Of a stretch of 25,574 nt of DNA, positions 7,829 to 15,025 are shown piece by piece. Source of the DNA: Scytonema sp. UIC 10036. Its GTDB lineage: Bacteria > Cyanobacteriota > Cyanobacteriia > Cyanobacteriales > Nostocaceae. Within the stretch, counting starts at the first letter, position 1. Every line of letters starts with the position of its first letter. The stretch is from NCBI RefSeq assembly GCF_009725235.1, contig NZ_WJFC01000190.1, positions 1 to 25,574 on the forward strand, written 5' to 3'. Both the position numbers and the translations under genes were made by a program. The notes under the pieces are model-generated. The model worked only from the letters and a program-made list of their open reading frames with translations, made no database searches and had not been told where the DNA came from.

Positions 7829-8008
7829 GTTTTCTATAAATATTGAATATCTTTGAATGTGTTTATCTTTCAATCTTTTCCTACTTTTTTACGTTAAATT
7901 TATTTTGAAAATACAGTAAGTATCCTACTTTTCCTACTGTACAAAATAGCAGTATTTATGGTTTAAAATAGAAGACATAGAGAGTTCAAATGGGGATAAT
8001 AGCGGTTC

Positions 8009-8050
8009 AGCCGTAAGCGCGAGTTTATCTTGCTTGCGGCTTTTATTTTT
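8009..8050 (+). terminator. Rho-independent terminator-like hairpin with T tract, no ORF before it
   Basis: AGCCGTAAGC pairs with GCTTGCGGCT (ten pairs, one G-T wobble) across a 13-base loop, followed by TTTTATTTTT. It sits in the 874-bp gap between the chemoreceptor genes, about 600 bp after one and 220 bp before the next. It could end a small RNA. The remainder of the gap is AT-rich with repeats only. Confidence 0.55.
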
Positions 8051-8259
8051 GGAAATTTTTCTTCTTTTAAATAAAATGATGTAACGGGAGCTTTGACGAA
8101 AAATCCTTTTGTGCAAGAATATCTCTTATGAAAAATGAGGATCTCCCACTCAACGCACTACCAAATTTATATGTCTGTTTATATTGAGAGATTGCTGGTA
8201 ACAGAAGATACAAAAATTTGATTTCAAGCAACTACCCAAAAAGATTGTTTTAGGATACC

Positions 8260-8264
8260 AGGGG
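8260..8264 (+). promoter_or_regulatory. Ribosome-binding site of second chemoreceptor
   Basis: AGGGG nine bases before the first of two consecutive ATG codons (8274 and 8277); spacing equals that of the first paralogue, favouring 8274. Confidence 0.65.
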
Positions 8265-8273
8265 AATTCGGCA

Positions 8274-11084
8274 ATGATGAGTAGCACCTACGACCAGGGC
8301 TTAGTAGCGCTATCTATAGCGATCGCAATACTGTCATCTTACACGGCTTTAGACCTAGCAGGGCGAGTGACGGCGGCTGAGAAAAGGGTCAGGCTGGCTT
8401 GGTTGATTGGCGGTAGCATCACAATGGGGATTGGTATCTGGTCGATGCACTTTGTCGCCATGCTTGCTTTGAATTTGCCAGTACCCATCGCCTATGATGT
8501 GGGGACTGTGATTTTTTCAACGCTACCTGCTATAGTCGCTTCAGGAGGAGCGCTGTTCCTAGCCAGTCGCCCATTTTTGAGTTGGCGGCGCTTGCTGATT
8601 GGGGGCGTGTTAATGGGTTTGGGGATTGCTGCCATGCACTATATTGGGATGGCGGCTATGCGGATGGAAGCTCACACTCATTACGATCCAGAGCTGTTTG
8701 TACTGTCAGTGGCTGTTGCCATCGCAGCATCTATCGCCGCTTTGTGGATTGCTTTTCGCGAACGGATGCAAAGGAGCAGCACTCTAAAGTCATCGCGGAT
8801 GTTAAGTGCGCTGCTACTGGGGAGTGCGATCGCTGGGATGCATTATACAGGGATGGCAGCAGCTTCTTTCAAGCCAACGAAAGCTGTGGGTTCGGTGTTG
8901 GCAAGTCACGCAAATTCCTCTTTAACCCTGCTAGCAACTGGAATTGGGGTGTCTACCCTGATTATTTTGGGGTTTACGCTGCTGACATCTTTTGTCGATC
9001 GCCGGATGTCAGCGCAGGCTATGTTGTTGAGACAGCAGGAAGCGGAAGTTTTGCGGGCGCAGCAATTTACAGACATGACTCTCCGCATTCGCCGTTCTTT
9101 GAAGTTGGATGATGTTCTTAACACGGCGGTTAAGGAAGTGCAGCAAGCTTTGGGTACAGATCGGGTGGTTATCTACCGCTTTCATCCTGACTGGAGTGGG
9201 ACGATTATTGCTGAGGCGGTAGCGTCAAATTGGAAAAACCTTTTAGGGCATAGAGTGAACGATTCTTTTTGGGAACGTTATATTGAAACTTACAACAGCG
9301 GTCGGGTTTGGGTGACGAATAATATTTATGATGTGGGTTTTGCTCGAGCTCATTTGGAGATTCTAGAACGCTTTCAGATTAAGGCTTATATGGCTGCGCC
9401 TATTTTGAACAACAATCAACTGCAGGGCTTGCTGTTTTGCCATCAGTGCGGCGATTTTCGGCTTTGGCAAAAGACGGAGATTGAGTTGTTCCGACAATTG
9501 ACAATTCAGGTGGGGATTGCTTTAGAACAGGCAAATCTGTTGCACGAATTGCAACAAGCACAGGAAGTTTTACGGGTGCGCGATCGCGCTATTGCTGCAG
9601 CTAGCAATGGTATTCTGATTACAGACCCGCGTCAGGTAGATAACCCCATTATCTTTTGCAACGCTGCATTTGAAACCATAACTGGCTACTCACAAGAAGA
9701 AGCATTGGGGAAGAACTGTCGTTTCTTGCAAGGACCTGAAACAGATCCGGCGACAGTGAAAGAGATACAAGACGCTGTCAGGGAAAAGCGTGATTGTCAG
9801 GTGGCGATTAAGAATTATCGTAAAGATGGGACGCCTTTTTGGAATCAGTTGACAATTTCACCAGTACGAGATGCTTTTGGTCAGGTGATTAATTTTATAG
9901 GAATACAAGCGGATATTACCGAGCAAACTCAGGCACAAGAAATGTTGCAGCGAAGTAAGGAAACCTTGCAACGGCAAGTAGTGGCACTGCTGAATGATGT
10001 TCGGGCAGTGTCTAAAGGTAACCTGACGGTGCGTGCGGAAATTTCCGTAGGGGAAATTGGGGTTGTAGCTGACTTTTTCAACGCCATTATTGAAAATTTA
10101 CGCCACATTGTGGCTCAGGTGAAACACACCGCCCAACAGGTGAATATTTACGTTGGGGAAAACTCAGAGGCGATGCGTTTGTTGGCAGATGATGCCCTCA
10201 AACAAGCTGATGAAATTACCAATACTTTACAATCCTTAGATGCAATGGCACTTTCCATTCAAGCTGTGGCAGAAAGCGCACACCAAGCAGCAATTATGGC
10301 TCGCACTGCGTCTACAGCTGCTGAAAGCGGGAACAGTTCCATGGATTTGACGGTTAATAACATTATGAATCTGCGTTTAACCATGGCAGAAGCAGCTAAG
10401 AAGGTGAAGCGGTTGGGTGAATCTTCCCAAGAGATTTACAGAGTGGTGGCGTTGATTAAGCAAATTGCTTTGCAAACTAATCTTATTGCGATTAATACCA
10501 GTATTGAAGCAGCAAAGGCAGGTGAAGAAGGAAGGGCTTTTGGTGTGGTGGCGGAAGAAGTGAGTCAATTAGCTGCCCAATCAGCACAAGCGACTCAAGA
10601 AATTGAGCAAATTGTGGATAATATTCAGTTTGAAACCACGGAAGTCGTGAAAGCTGTGGAAGAGGGAATGATACAGGTGGTAGAAGGAACGGATTTGGTG
10701 AGAGATACCAAGATGCAACTTGGGGAAATTTTAGATGTGTCTCGCCAGATTGATGAGTTGGTGCAGTTAATTTCTGATGCAACGGTGTCCCAAGCCCAAA
10801 CTTCACAACTGGTAGCGTCTTTGATGAAGCAGATTGCTAAGGATTCTTTCCATACGAGCGAATTTTCTCGGTTGGTTTCTAGTTCTTTGGAGCAAACGGT
10901 GGATGTGGCAAAGCAATTGCAGGATTCCGTTGCAGTGTTTACCACTGAGGAAAAGCAGGAAAGTGCGATCGGTGAACCTATGGCGATGGAGGTGATTGAT
11001 ACTCGCAAGTACACTGTTGGCGAGTTTGTGGTTGTTCATAATGGCAATGGGAAGGGTTCTGTGGTAGGTTTTACCCCACCCTAA
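8274..11084 (+). CDS. MHYT-GAF-LOV chemoreceptor, copy 2 (GAF without bilin cysteine)
   Basis: This 936-residue paralogue has the same domain order as the gene upstream: MHYT (1-240, Met-His pairs at 58-59, 121-122 and 189-190), GAF (about 267-422), LOV (437-550), HAMP-like (572-622) and MCP. The LOV has GKNCRFLQ with Cys482 and FMN contacts Asn463, Asn514, Asn524 and Gln545, so it should be photoactive. In the GAF the bilin Cys position is Ala359 (FARAH) while the His is kept, so covalent bilin binding is not expected. The MCP tip is canonical (NTSIEAAKAGEEGRAF), unlike copy 1. A C-terminal extension of about 45 residues (from about 892) is absent in copy 1. Its last residues and stop run into a palindromic element. 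It probably arose by tandem duplication followed by sensory divergence. Confidence 0.93.
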   Translation: MMSSTYDQGLVALSIAIAILSSYTALDLAGRVTAAEKRVRLAWLIGGSITMGIGIWSMHFVAMLALNLPVPIAYDVGTVIFSTLPAIVASGGALFLASRPFLSWRRLLIGGVLMGLGIAAMHYIGMAAMRMEAHTHYDPELFVLSVAVAIAASIAALWIAFRERMQRSSTLKSSRMLSALLLGSAIAGMHYTGMAAASFKPTKAVGSVLASHANSSLTLLATGIGVSTLIILGFTLLTSFVDRRMSAQAMLLRQQEAEVLRAQQFTDMTLRIRRSLKLDDVLNTAVKEVQQALGTDRVVIYRFHPDWSGTIIAEAVASNWKNLLGHRVNDSFWERYIETYNSGRVWVTNNIYDVGFARAHLEILERFQIKAYMAAPILNNNQLQGLLFCHQCGDFRLWQKTEIELFRQLTIQVGIALEQANLLHELQQAQEVLRVRDRAIAAASNGILITDPRQVDNPIIFCNAAFETITGYSQEEALGKNCRFLQGPETDPATVKEIQDAVREKRDCQVAIKNYRKDGTPFWNQLTISPVRDAFGQVINFIGIQADITEQTQAQEMLQRSKETLQRQVVALLNDVRAVSKGNLTVRAEISVGEIGVVADFFNAIIENLRHIVAQVKHTAQQVNIYVGENSEAMRLLADDALKQADEITNTLQSLDAMALSIQAVAESAHQAAIMARTASTAAESGNSSMDLTVNNIMNLRLTMAEAAKKVKRLGESSQEIYRVVALIKQIALQTNLIAINTSIEAAKAGEEGRAFGVVAEEVSQLAAQSAQATQEIEQIVDNIQFETTEVVKAVEEGMIQVVEGTDLVRDTKMQLGEILDVSRQIDELVQLISDATVSQAQTSQLVASLMKQIAKDSFHTSEFSRLVSSSLEQTVDVAKQLQDSVAVFTTEEKQESAIGEPMAMEVIDTRKYTVGEFVVVHNGNGKGSVVGFTPP

Positions 11085-11156
11085 CCCTCCCCTTGCAAAG
11101 GGGAGGGAACTGGAAATTCAATTTCCCCCCTTTTACGCGTGGGGATTAAGGAGGGT
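11076..11156. repeat. Palindromic element, CCCCTT...AAGGGG family, copy 2
   Basis: CCCTCCCCTTGCAAAGGGGAGGG is followed by AACTGGAAATTCAATTTCCCCCC and an outer arm GGATTAAGGAGGGTAAG. The reverse complement of much of this recurs at 25497-25574. It overlaps the last codons of the second chemoreceptor. Confidence 0.8.
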
Positions 11157-11211
11157 AAGATGCACGGGATGCAGGGGAGGAAAAAAAGGCTATCCCTTGT
11201 AGTATTGCTTT

Positions 11212-11547
11212 TCACCCTACTGCGAAATCTGTAAATTCTCGCATTTTTGGAGTGTGAAATCCAATGACAATATCATGCTTGGGTACTCCCATTTCTATTA
11301 GTTCCAAGGCAATGTCAACTTCAGTAGTATTTTGTTGAATCCAAATTTTCTCATTTATAATATCAAGATGCATTATAGGACTGTAAATACGCTTTTGGTT
11401 GTTCCAGCCAACTTTAAGAATTTGGTAATGATTGCGTTCCGTATCAAATATTTGTTCAACTTCTACTTCCCCGTAACTTGGTTTATACTGGGTATACTTA
11501 CTAAGAAGTTGTTGAATTTTATTTCGATAATCGTCTATTTTAGCCAT
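11212..11547 (-). CDS. xisI: XisI-like fdxN element excision controlling factor
   Basis: This 111-residue protein matches the XisI family (start MAKIDDYRNKIQQLLSKYTQY, then the DTERNHYQILKVGWNNQKRIY and HLDIINEKIWIQQNTTE blocks, and a C-terminal region GVPKHDIVIGFHTPKMREFTDFAVG). In Nostoc/Anabaena xisH and xisI are needed for excision of the fdxN element. Most cyanobacterial genomes carry many extra pairs of unknown role. The start overlaps the end of xisH by 13 bases, so the two are translationally coupled. No nif gene or recombinase is near. Confidence 0.92.
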   Translation of the reverse strand: MAKIDDYRNKIQQLLSKYTQYKPSYGEVEVEQIFDTERNHYQILKVGWNNQKRIYSPIMHLDIINEKIWIQQNTTEVDIALELIEMGVPKHDIVIGFHTPKMREFTDFAVG

Positions 11548-11948
11548 TGGACAATTTCCTCATTTTCAATGTTGTAAACAATGATTTTAAGTTGGTTTTC
11601 AGATACTACTGTTTGTATTAATCGTAAATAAAAGAAATCATTATAAATTGCTAATGGTACAGCTAAATATAAAACTCTTGTAGGATCTTCTGAGCGTAAT
11701 GCTGTACGATAATTTATAAACTGCCCTAGTGCTGTGTGGAAGTCTGAAATCTTTGAGGTACTGACAAAACTCTTAATTTCTACAGCTATCTTCTCTCCTG
11801 GTTTTTCAGCAGCAATAAGACGTTCTGCACCTAAATCAATTTCAACATCAACTCCACCACTACTAATGTATAAAGGGTCATCGGTAATCGTCCATCCATC
11901 TTTTTCTAGTGCTAACCTAACAACACCGTGAAATAAATCTCGAGCCAT
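11535..11948 (-). CDS. xisH: XisH-like PD-(D/E)XK-fold protein
   Basis: This 137-residue protein is a clear XisH family member (MARDLFHGVVRLALEKDGW, then GGVDVEIDLGAERLIAAEK and VEIKSFVSTSKISDFHTALGQ). The fold is an endonuclease-like PD-(D/E)XK. Candidate active-site residues are Asp38 (VEIDLG) and Glu57-x-Lys59 (VEIKS), with the Gln of ALGQF downstream. It is the first gene of the xisH-xisI operon, overlapping xisI. A TATAAT box lies just upstream, which would give a very short leader. Residues about 74-110 are duplicated as a fragment at 16002-16111. Confidence 0.93.
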   Translation of the reverse strand: MARDLFHGVVRLALEKDGWTITDDPLYISSGGVDVEIDLGAERLIAAEKPGEKIAVEIKSFVSTSKISDFHTALGQFINYRTALRSEDPTRVLYLAVPLAIYNDFFYLRLIQTVVSENQLKIIVYNIENEEIVQWLK

Positions 11949-11958
11949 ACTATTGAAT

Positions 11959-11964
11959 ATTATA
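11959..11964 (-). promoter_or_regulatory. Candidate -10 box of xisH-xisI
   Basis: On the minus strand TATAAT lies ten bases before the xisH ATG, which implies a transcript with almost no leader. No convincing -35 box is seen. Confidence 0.35.
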
Positions 11965-12050
11965 CTGAGACAGCATTATTTTTACAGTACTTTGCCATAG
12001 ATACCATCTAAAGACAGCTTATCATAGGAGTAAGTCGCTCCATCAAAACT

Positions 12051-12686
12051 ATGTATGCCGTAATTTCAAGCGAAAAAATTCAGCTACCCTCCGGAACGTT
12101 GGTGCGAATGCCCGGTTCCTGGCAACTCTATCGTACCCTTTGTGAGAGCCGAGGCGATTCCTCCATTCCACGTATTAAGTACCGCTCTGGGGAAATTTTA
12201 CTCATGTCACCACTGCCCAAACATGGACGTGAAGCGAATATTTTGGCAGATGTTGTTAAAGTTTTACTTGATGCCCAAAACCGCAACTACGAAGCATTTA
12301 CTCCCATCACAATGGAACTACCCTCTGAAAGCGGTATTGAGCCAGATTATTGCTTTTATATCGATAATTGGCAAGCAGTGGTCGGACGAGATAGGTTGGA
12401 GTGGGAGAGCGATCCATCACCCGATTTGGCAATTGAAATTGATGTCACTTCGTACACAGATGTCAACGACTATACGCCCTATCGTATTCCAGAAGTTTGG
12501 CTATTCAAACGCGATCGATTGGCAATTTATGGGTTGCAGGAAAATAAATACCAACTGCAACCAACCAGCCGCTACTTTCCTAATGTGGATTTAGAAACTC
12601 TTATCACTCAATGCTTAAAAGTAGCGAGCGATCGCGGTACAGGTGTAGCTATCCGCGAATTACGCAATTCATTGGCATCAGATTAG
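12051..12686 (+). CDS. Uma2 family endonuclease-like protein (DUF820)
   Basis: This 211-residue protein belongs to the large cyanobacterial Uma2/DUF820 family with a restriction-endonuclease (PD-(D/E)XK) fold. Visible motifs are an N-terminal region around LYRTLCESRGDSSIPRIKY, the GEILLMSPLPKHGREANI block with the conserved His58, Glu97-Pro-Asp99 (IEPDYCFYI), and PDLAIEIDVTS with Glu129 and Asp131, followed by YRIPEVWLF. The family's function is not established; many are encoded near mobile or toxin-antitoxin genes, as here. The gene is alone on its strand, convergent with a truncated antitoxin gene. Confidence 0.9.
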   Translation: MYAVISSEKIQLPSGTLVRMPGSWQLYRTLCESRGDSSIPRIKYRSGEILLMSPLPKHGREANILADVVKVLLDAQNRNYEAFTPITMELPSESGIEPDYCFYIDNWQAVVGRDRLEWESDPSPDLAIEIDVTSYTDVNDYTPYRIPEVWLFKRDRLAIYGLQENKYQLQPTSRYFPNVDLETLITQCLKVASDRGTGVAIRELRNSLASD

Positions 12687-12701
12687 GAAGTAAGAGATGA
12701 T

Positions 12702-12968
12702 TTATAAAGTAAACATTAAGACACCGTAGGTTGGGTTGAGGAACGAAACCCAACATTTACAGGCATTTGTCGGGTCTACTATTGGAGTTACAACACCTTG
12801 TTCCACTTCTTGAACTCTCTTTTCTACCTCTTCTACCCAAAGATCGTCCAATACCATCTGCTTGAAAGCATCCAAGCTTTTAAGCAAATGTTCAGCTAGC
12901 ATTGTTCGTAGTCCTAATGTCAAAGCAAGGGCTGCACCAAAGATGTCATCATAAGTCATAAGTTGCAT
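12702..12968 (-). pseudogene. Addiction-module antitoxin truncated by a palindromic repeat
   Basis: Residues 1-64 resemble the putative addiction-module component family (about 70-75 residues: short helix, RTMLAEHLLKSLD, then W-x-x-E-x-x-x-R-x-x-E). From residue 65 the frame is coded by a GTAGGTTGGGTT element (12726-12775) and reads out through unrelated codons to residue 88. The C-terminal part, which in such antitoxins meets the toxin, is therefore replaced. No RelE/ParE-type toxin follows; the neighbour is the convergent Uma2 gene. An alternative start is the ATG at 12959. Confidence 0.65.
12726..12775. repeat. Dispersed palindromic element, GTAGGTTGGGTT family, partial copy D
   Basis: GTAGGTTGGGTTGAGGAACG, then AAACCCAACATTTACAGGCATTTGTCGGGT; the right arm is incomplete. 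It lies inside the 3' part of the antitoxin reading frame. Confidence 0.8.
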
Positions 12969-13137
12969 TAACCATACTTAACTTTCCTAAAGTTTTGACA
13001 TCGTTTATCATAATATTCTCTACTTTGTCATACTATAGCAATCCTGTGTGATTTGTGAAATATACGTAAGGTGAGTACCGCCTAATGTTCCATGTTTCTC
13101 CAAAACTCTGTAGCAGAGCGATCGCTAATACTTACAA

Positions 13138-13374
13138 ATGGCTGCGGTCAGAAAACAAGCAGATGAAATGATTAAACAAAGAGCTAAACAACTTGAACAA
13201 CAAGGATTGAAAGCAATTGATGCTCTTCATGTTGCCAGCGCGGAAGCTTCTGAGTGCGATTATTTTATCACCTCTGATAAAAGATTAATTAATCGCTGCC
13301 AGAAATTAAATTTTCGAGTTATAAATACAACCGATTTTATTTTAGAGGTAGAAGATGAGTATCAAGGTACATAA
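13138..13374 (+). pseudogene. PIN-domain toxin, C-terminal fragment
   Basis: The 78 residues match the second half of a PIN ribonuclease (AKQLEQQGLKAIDALHVASAEASECDYFITSDKRLI), with the Asp of DALH and the Asp of ITSD. Full PIN toxins are about 130-150 residues and start with an N-terminal Asp-containing strand; here that half is absent. An in-frame TAA lies four codons upstream of the ATG and a HIP1 site adjoins it, and I see no N-terminal half upstream. The following small gene overlaps its end by 20 bases, as in toxin-antitoxin pairs. Probably non-functional. Confidence 0.7.
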
Positions 13375-13565
13375 CGAACAGCAAATTTTACAAGAAGCTA
13401 TGCAAGTTTTAATGACACCTCCGCGAACCCTCAAAAGTTTTGCGCTTCTGGGCTGCTTGTAAGTTGGGTGAAGGCGATTATCTCAAATTGAAAGAACAAC
13501 TCTTTGCGAATGAATCTGTTGATAGTTTGTATGAAAAAATTAAAGAATATGAAGAGCAAAGTTAA
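13355..13565 (+). pseudogene. Frameshifted small partner gene of PIN-domain toxin
   Basis: The first frame reads MSIKVHNEQQILQEAMQVLM and soon stops (13460-13462). The +1 frame from about 13415 reads HLREPSKVLRFWAACKLGEG, then DYLKLKEQLFANESVDSLYE and KIKEYEEQS, ending at 13565. Joining them gives a coherent small protein of about 70 residues that I believe accompanies cyanobacterial PIN genes, perhaps as antitoxin. One frameshift near 13412-13416 breaks it. It overlaps the PIN fragment by 20 bases. The family is not named with certainty. Confidence 0.65.
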
Positions 13566-13589
13566 TATCATAATCTTATAAAGATACAA

Positions 13590-13740
13590 CTATTTCAGCA
13601 ATCTGGTTCTCTGCATTGTTTTAAAATTCGGATGACCTGAATCCCTATTTTGCCACGGGTAAAAAGTTCATCTGCATCTGTTAAACCAAGGTCAGCGAAT
13701 ACATTGCCACTGCTTTCTTCAAAAATGGCTCATTTGTCAT
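13590..13740 (-). pseudogene. HigA-type (XRE) antitoxin remnant with two frameshifts
   Basis: On the minus strand an ATG at 13740 reads MTNEPF. After a one-base slip in a run of five T it continues EESSGNVFADLGLTDADELF, then TRGKIGIQVIRILKQCRE, where a second shift precedes QIAEIV. This is the start of a HigA-type helix-turn-helix antitoxin (SSGNVFADLGL...ADEL); the rest of the HTH is lost. It is too broken to be a long ORF. No HigB toxin precedes it; the upstream gene is a different family. Confidence 0.6.
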
Positions 13741-13789
13741 AATTGTGCTTTCAACAAGGGGACACAAAAGATTTTTGAATTTCTCTAAC

Positions 13790-14146
13790 TTACCATCTGT
13801 AGCTATGCTCCTTGCCCCATTGTATCCATACCGTTGCCATTTGCTTTAAATTACCGCGTTGTTCAGGTGGAACGGGATTAGCACCTGTGATTGATTGTAA
13901 TGCCCAAAACCAATGCTCAGGTTCATCTTCAAGTTCGCGCAAAATTAGCGGAACCACAGGATGTCCCATGCCAATAATTCGTTGGTAAGCTGGGTGCATG
14001 ACCATTTTGGTCACTAAAGATATCATCCCTGTTTCCCTTCGCCATTGTTCTGCTAGTTGTACAAATGTTTCCTCTAAATCTGATGTTTCTATTAGAGGAT
14101 AACAATATGATGAGTTTTGCCTGTCAATTCTATAAATTGTTTCCAT
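13790..14146 (-). CDS. Conserved cyanobacterial protein of unknown function
   Basis: This soluble protein of 118 residues has no signal peptide or membrane segment. Its core around WRRETGMISLVTKMVMHPAY, with QRIIGMGHPVVPLILRELED, then EHWFWALQSITGANPVP and a tryptophan-rich end (VWIQWGKEHSYRW), is a pattern I recognise from many cyanobacterial hypothetical proteins. These are often encoded next to toxin-antitoxin-like genes. I do not know its function. The start at 14146 gives a plausible N-terminus. It lies 50 bp upstream of the broken HigA-like gene on the same strand. Confidence 0.75.
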   Translation of the reverse strand: METIYRIDRQNSSYCYPLIETSDLEETFVQLAEQWRRETGMISLVTKMVMHPAYQRIIGMGHPVVPLILRELEDEPEHWFWALQSITGANPVPPEQRGNLKQMATVWIQWGKEHSYRW

Positions 14147-14411
14147 AACACTGACATCTCCTCTGAAGCGATAACGGCTATCTCATTATAAAAAACAATA
14201 CACACAGATTGCGATCGCGACCCTGCCAGATTAAAAGGTTTTTCGCACGCAATCTTAAGTATATGCGGGGTTTTGCACCAAGCATATCCCTGATTTAGAG
14301 ATCGCACTCAAAGCAACAGTATGCGAAGCCGTCCATACAATCATCTTCTGAGGTTTTTTAGGCTATGATGTTCTCAGTAAAATAGTGGTGTAAAATATTA
14401 AGGAAATACAA

Positions 14412-14594
14412 GTGACCGAATCTAGTAGTCATGCAATTAATCGGCTTATGGATGCGATCGCTGCCAGTCGTGACCGTGTAGGTCAGAATATTGACCGTAT
14501 TAGCGAACTGACTAGCGCCGTGAATGGTCACTTAGAAGTAGCTAAGCAGCAAGCACTTAATATTAGCGAACTTACCAAACTCGTTGTAGCTTAA
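14412..14594 (+). CDS. Small coiled-coil-like protein, possibly truncated
   Basis: A GTG start (14412), preceded by AAGGAAA, codes 60 residues, mostly helical, with repeated I-x-x-L motifs (NIDRISELT, NISELTKLV). It resembles small cyanobacterial proteins with R-I-x-x-L-T-x-x-V-x-G-H-L repeats, which are usually longer. The stop TAA is followed in frame by codons for TNTVATLIGK, which would continue the pattern, so TAA may be a mutated CAA. Function unknown. Confidence 0.5.
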   Translation: MTESSSHAINRLMDAIAASRDRVGQNIDRISELTSAVNGHLEVAKQQALNISELTKLVVA

Positions 14595-14884
14595 ACAAAC
14601 ACGGTTGCCACGCTTATTGGTAAATGACATAAGCCAATAGTTAGCTATATTTGTGACGCCTACTTAAATATGATGTTAATGACTTGCTAGATTTACACAT
14701 GAAGCTAAGATATTGAAAAAGTGAAATTCCCAAAACAAAGTATGTGGTATGCTATAAGCTCTTCTCCATTGAAATTGGCAAATTGGGACGGGCAAGACAC
14801 CCATCCCAAAAAATAATTCGTACTTCGTAATTCGTAATTGCAGTAAACAATTACCTATAGCAGTCCTAAATGATTTACAAACAC

Positions 14885-14940
14885 CTCTTCCTTGTCTTCC
14901 TTGTCCTCCTTGTCTCCCTTGTCTCCCTTGTCTCCCTTGT
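14885..14940. repeat. Tandem 9-nt repeat (CTTGTCTCC-type)
   Basis: About six copies of CTTGTCTCC/CTTGTCTTC lie in the gap between the small coiled-coil gene and doxX. No gene is seen in 14595-14984. Confidence 0.85.
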
Positions 14941-14967
14941 TTGGATCTCAAATAGGATTGCTATATC

Positions 14968-15025
14968 TGGTCACTGGTCACTGCTTACTGCTTACTGCTT
15001 ACTGGCTCAGCACTTACTGCTTGAT
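14968..15025. repeat. Tandem heptamer repeat (ACTGCTT / ACTGGTC)
   Basis: Heptamers ACTGGTC and ACTGCTT run from the intergenic region into the 3' end of the DoxX gene, coding its last residues and its stop codon. Confidence 0.8.

Noticed and set aside
8582..9112. Plus-strand 176-codon ORF inside the second chemoreceptor
   Set aside because: It is in another frame of a well-supported gene; composition looks like a shadow of the MHYT domain codons.
11212..11948. xisH-xisI as sign of an fdxN-type excision element here
   Set aside because: No nif genes, no XisF-type recombinase and no paired attachment sites are visible; such pairs are widespread outside the element.
14092..14307. Minus-strand 71-codon ORF upstream of the 118-residue conserved gene
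   Set aside because: Overlaps the real gene start in another frame and has no recognisable family.
14676..14951. Minus-strand ORF with a GRQGRQ-rich start
   Set aside because: The Gly-Arg-Gln repeat is just the translation of a 9-nt tandem repeat, and the remainder has no protein-like pattern.
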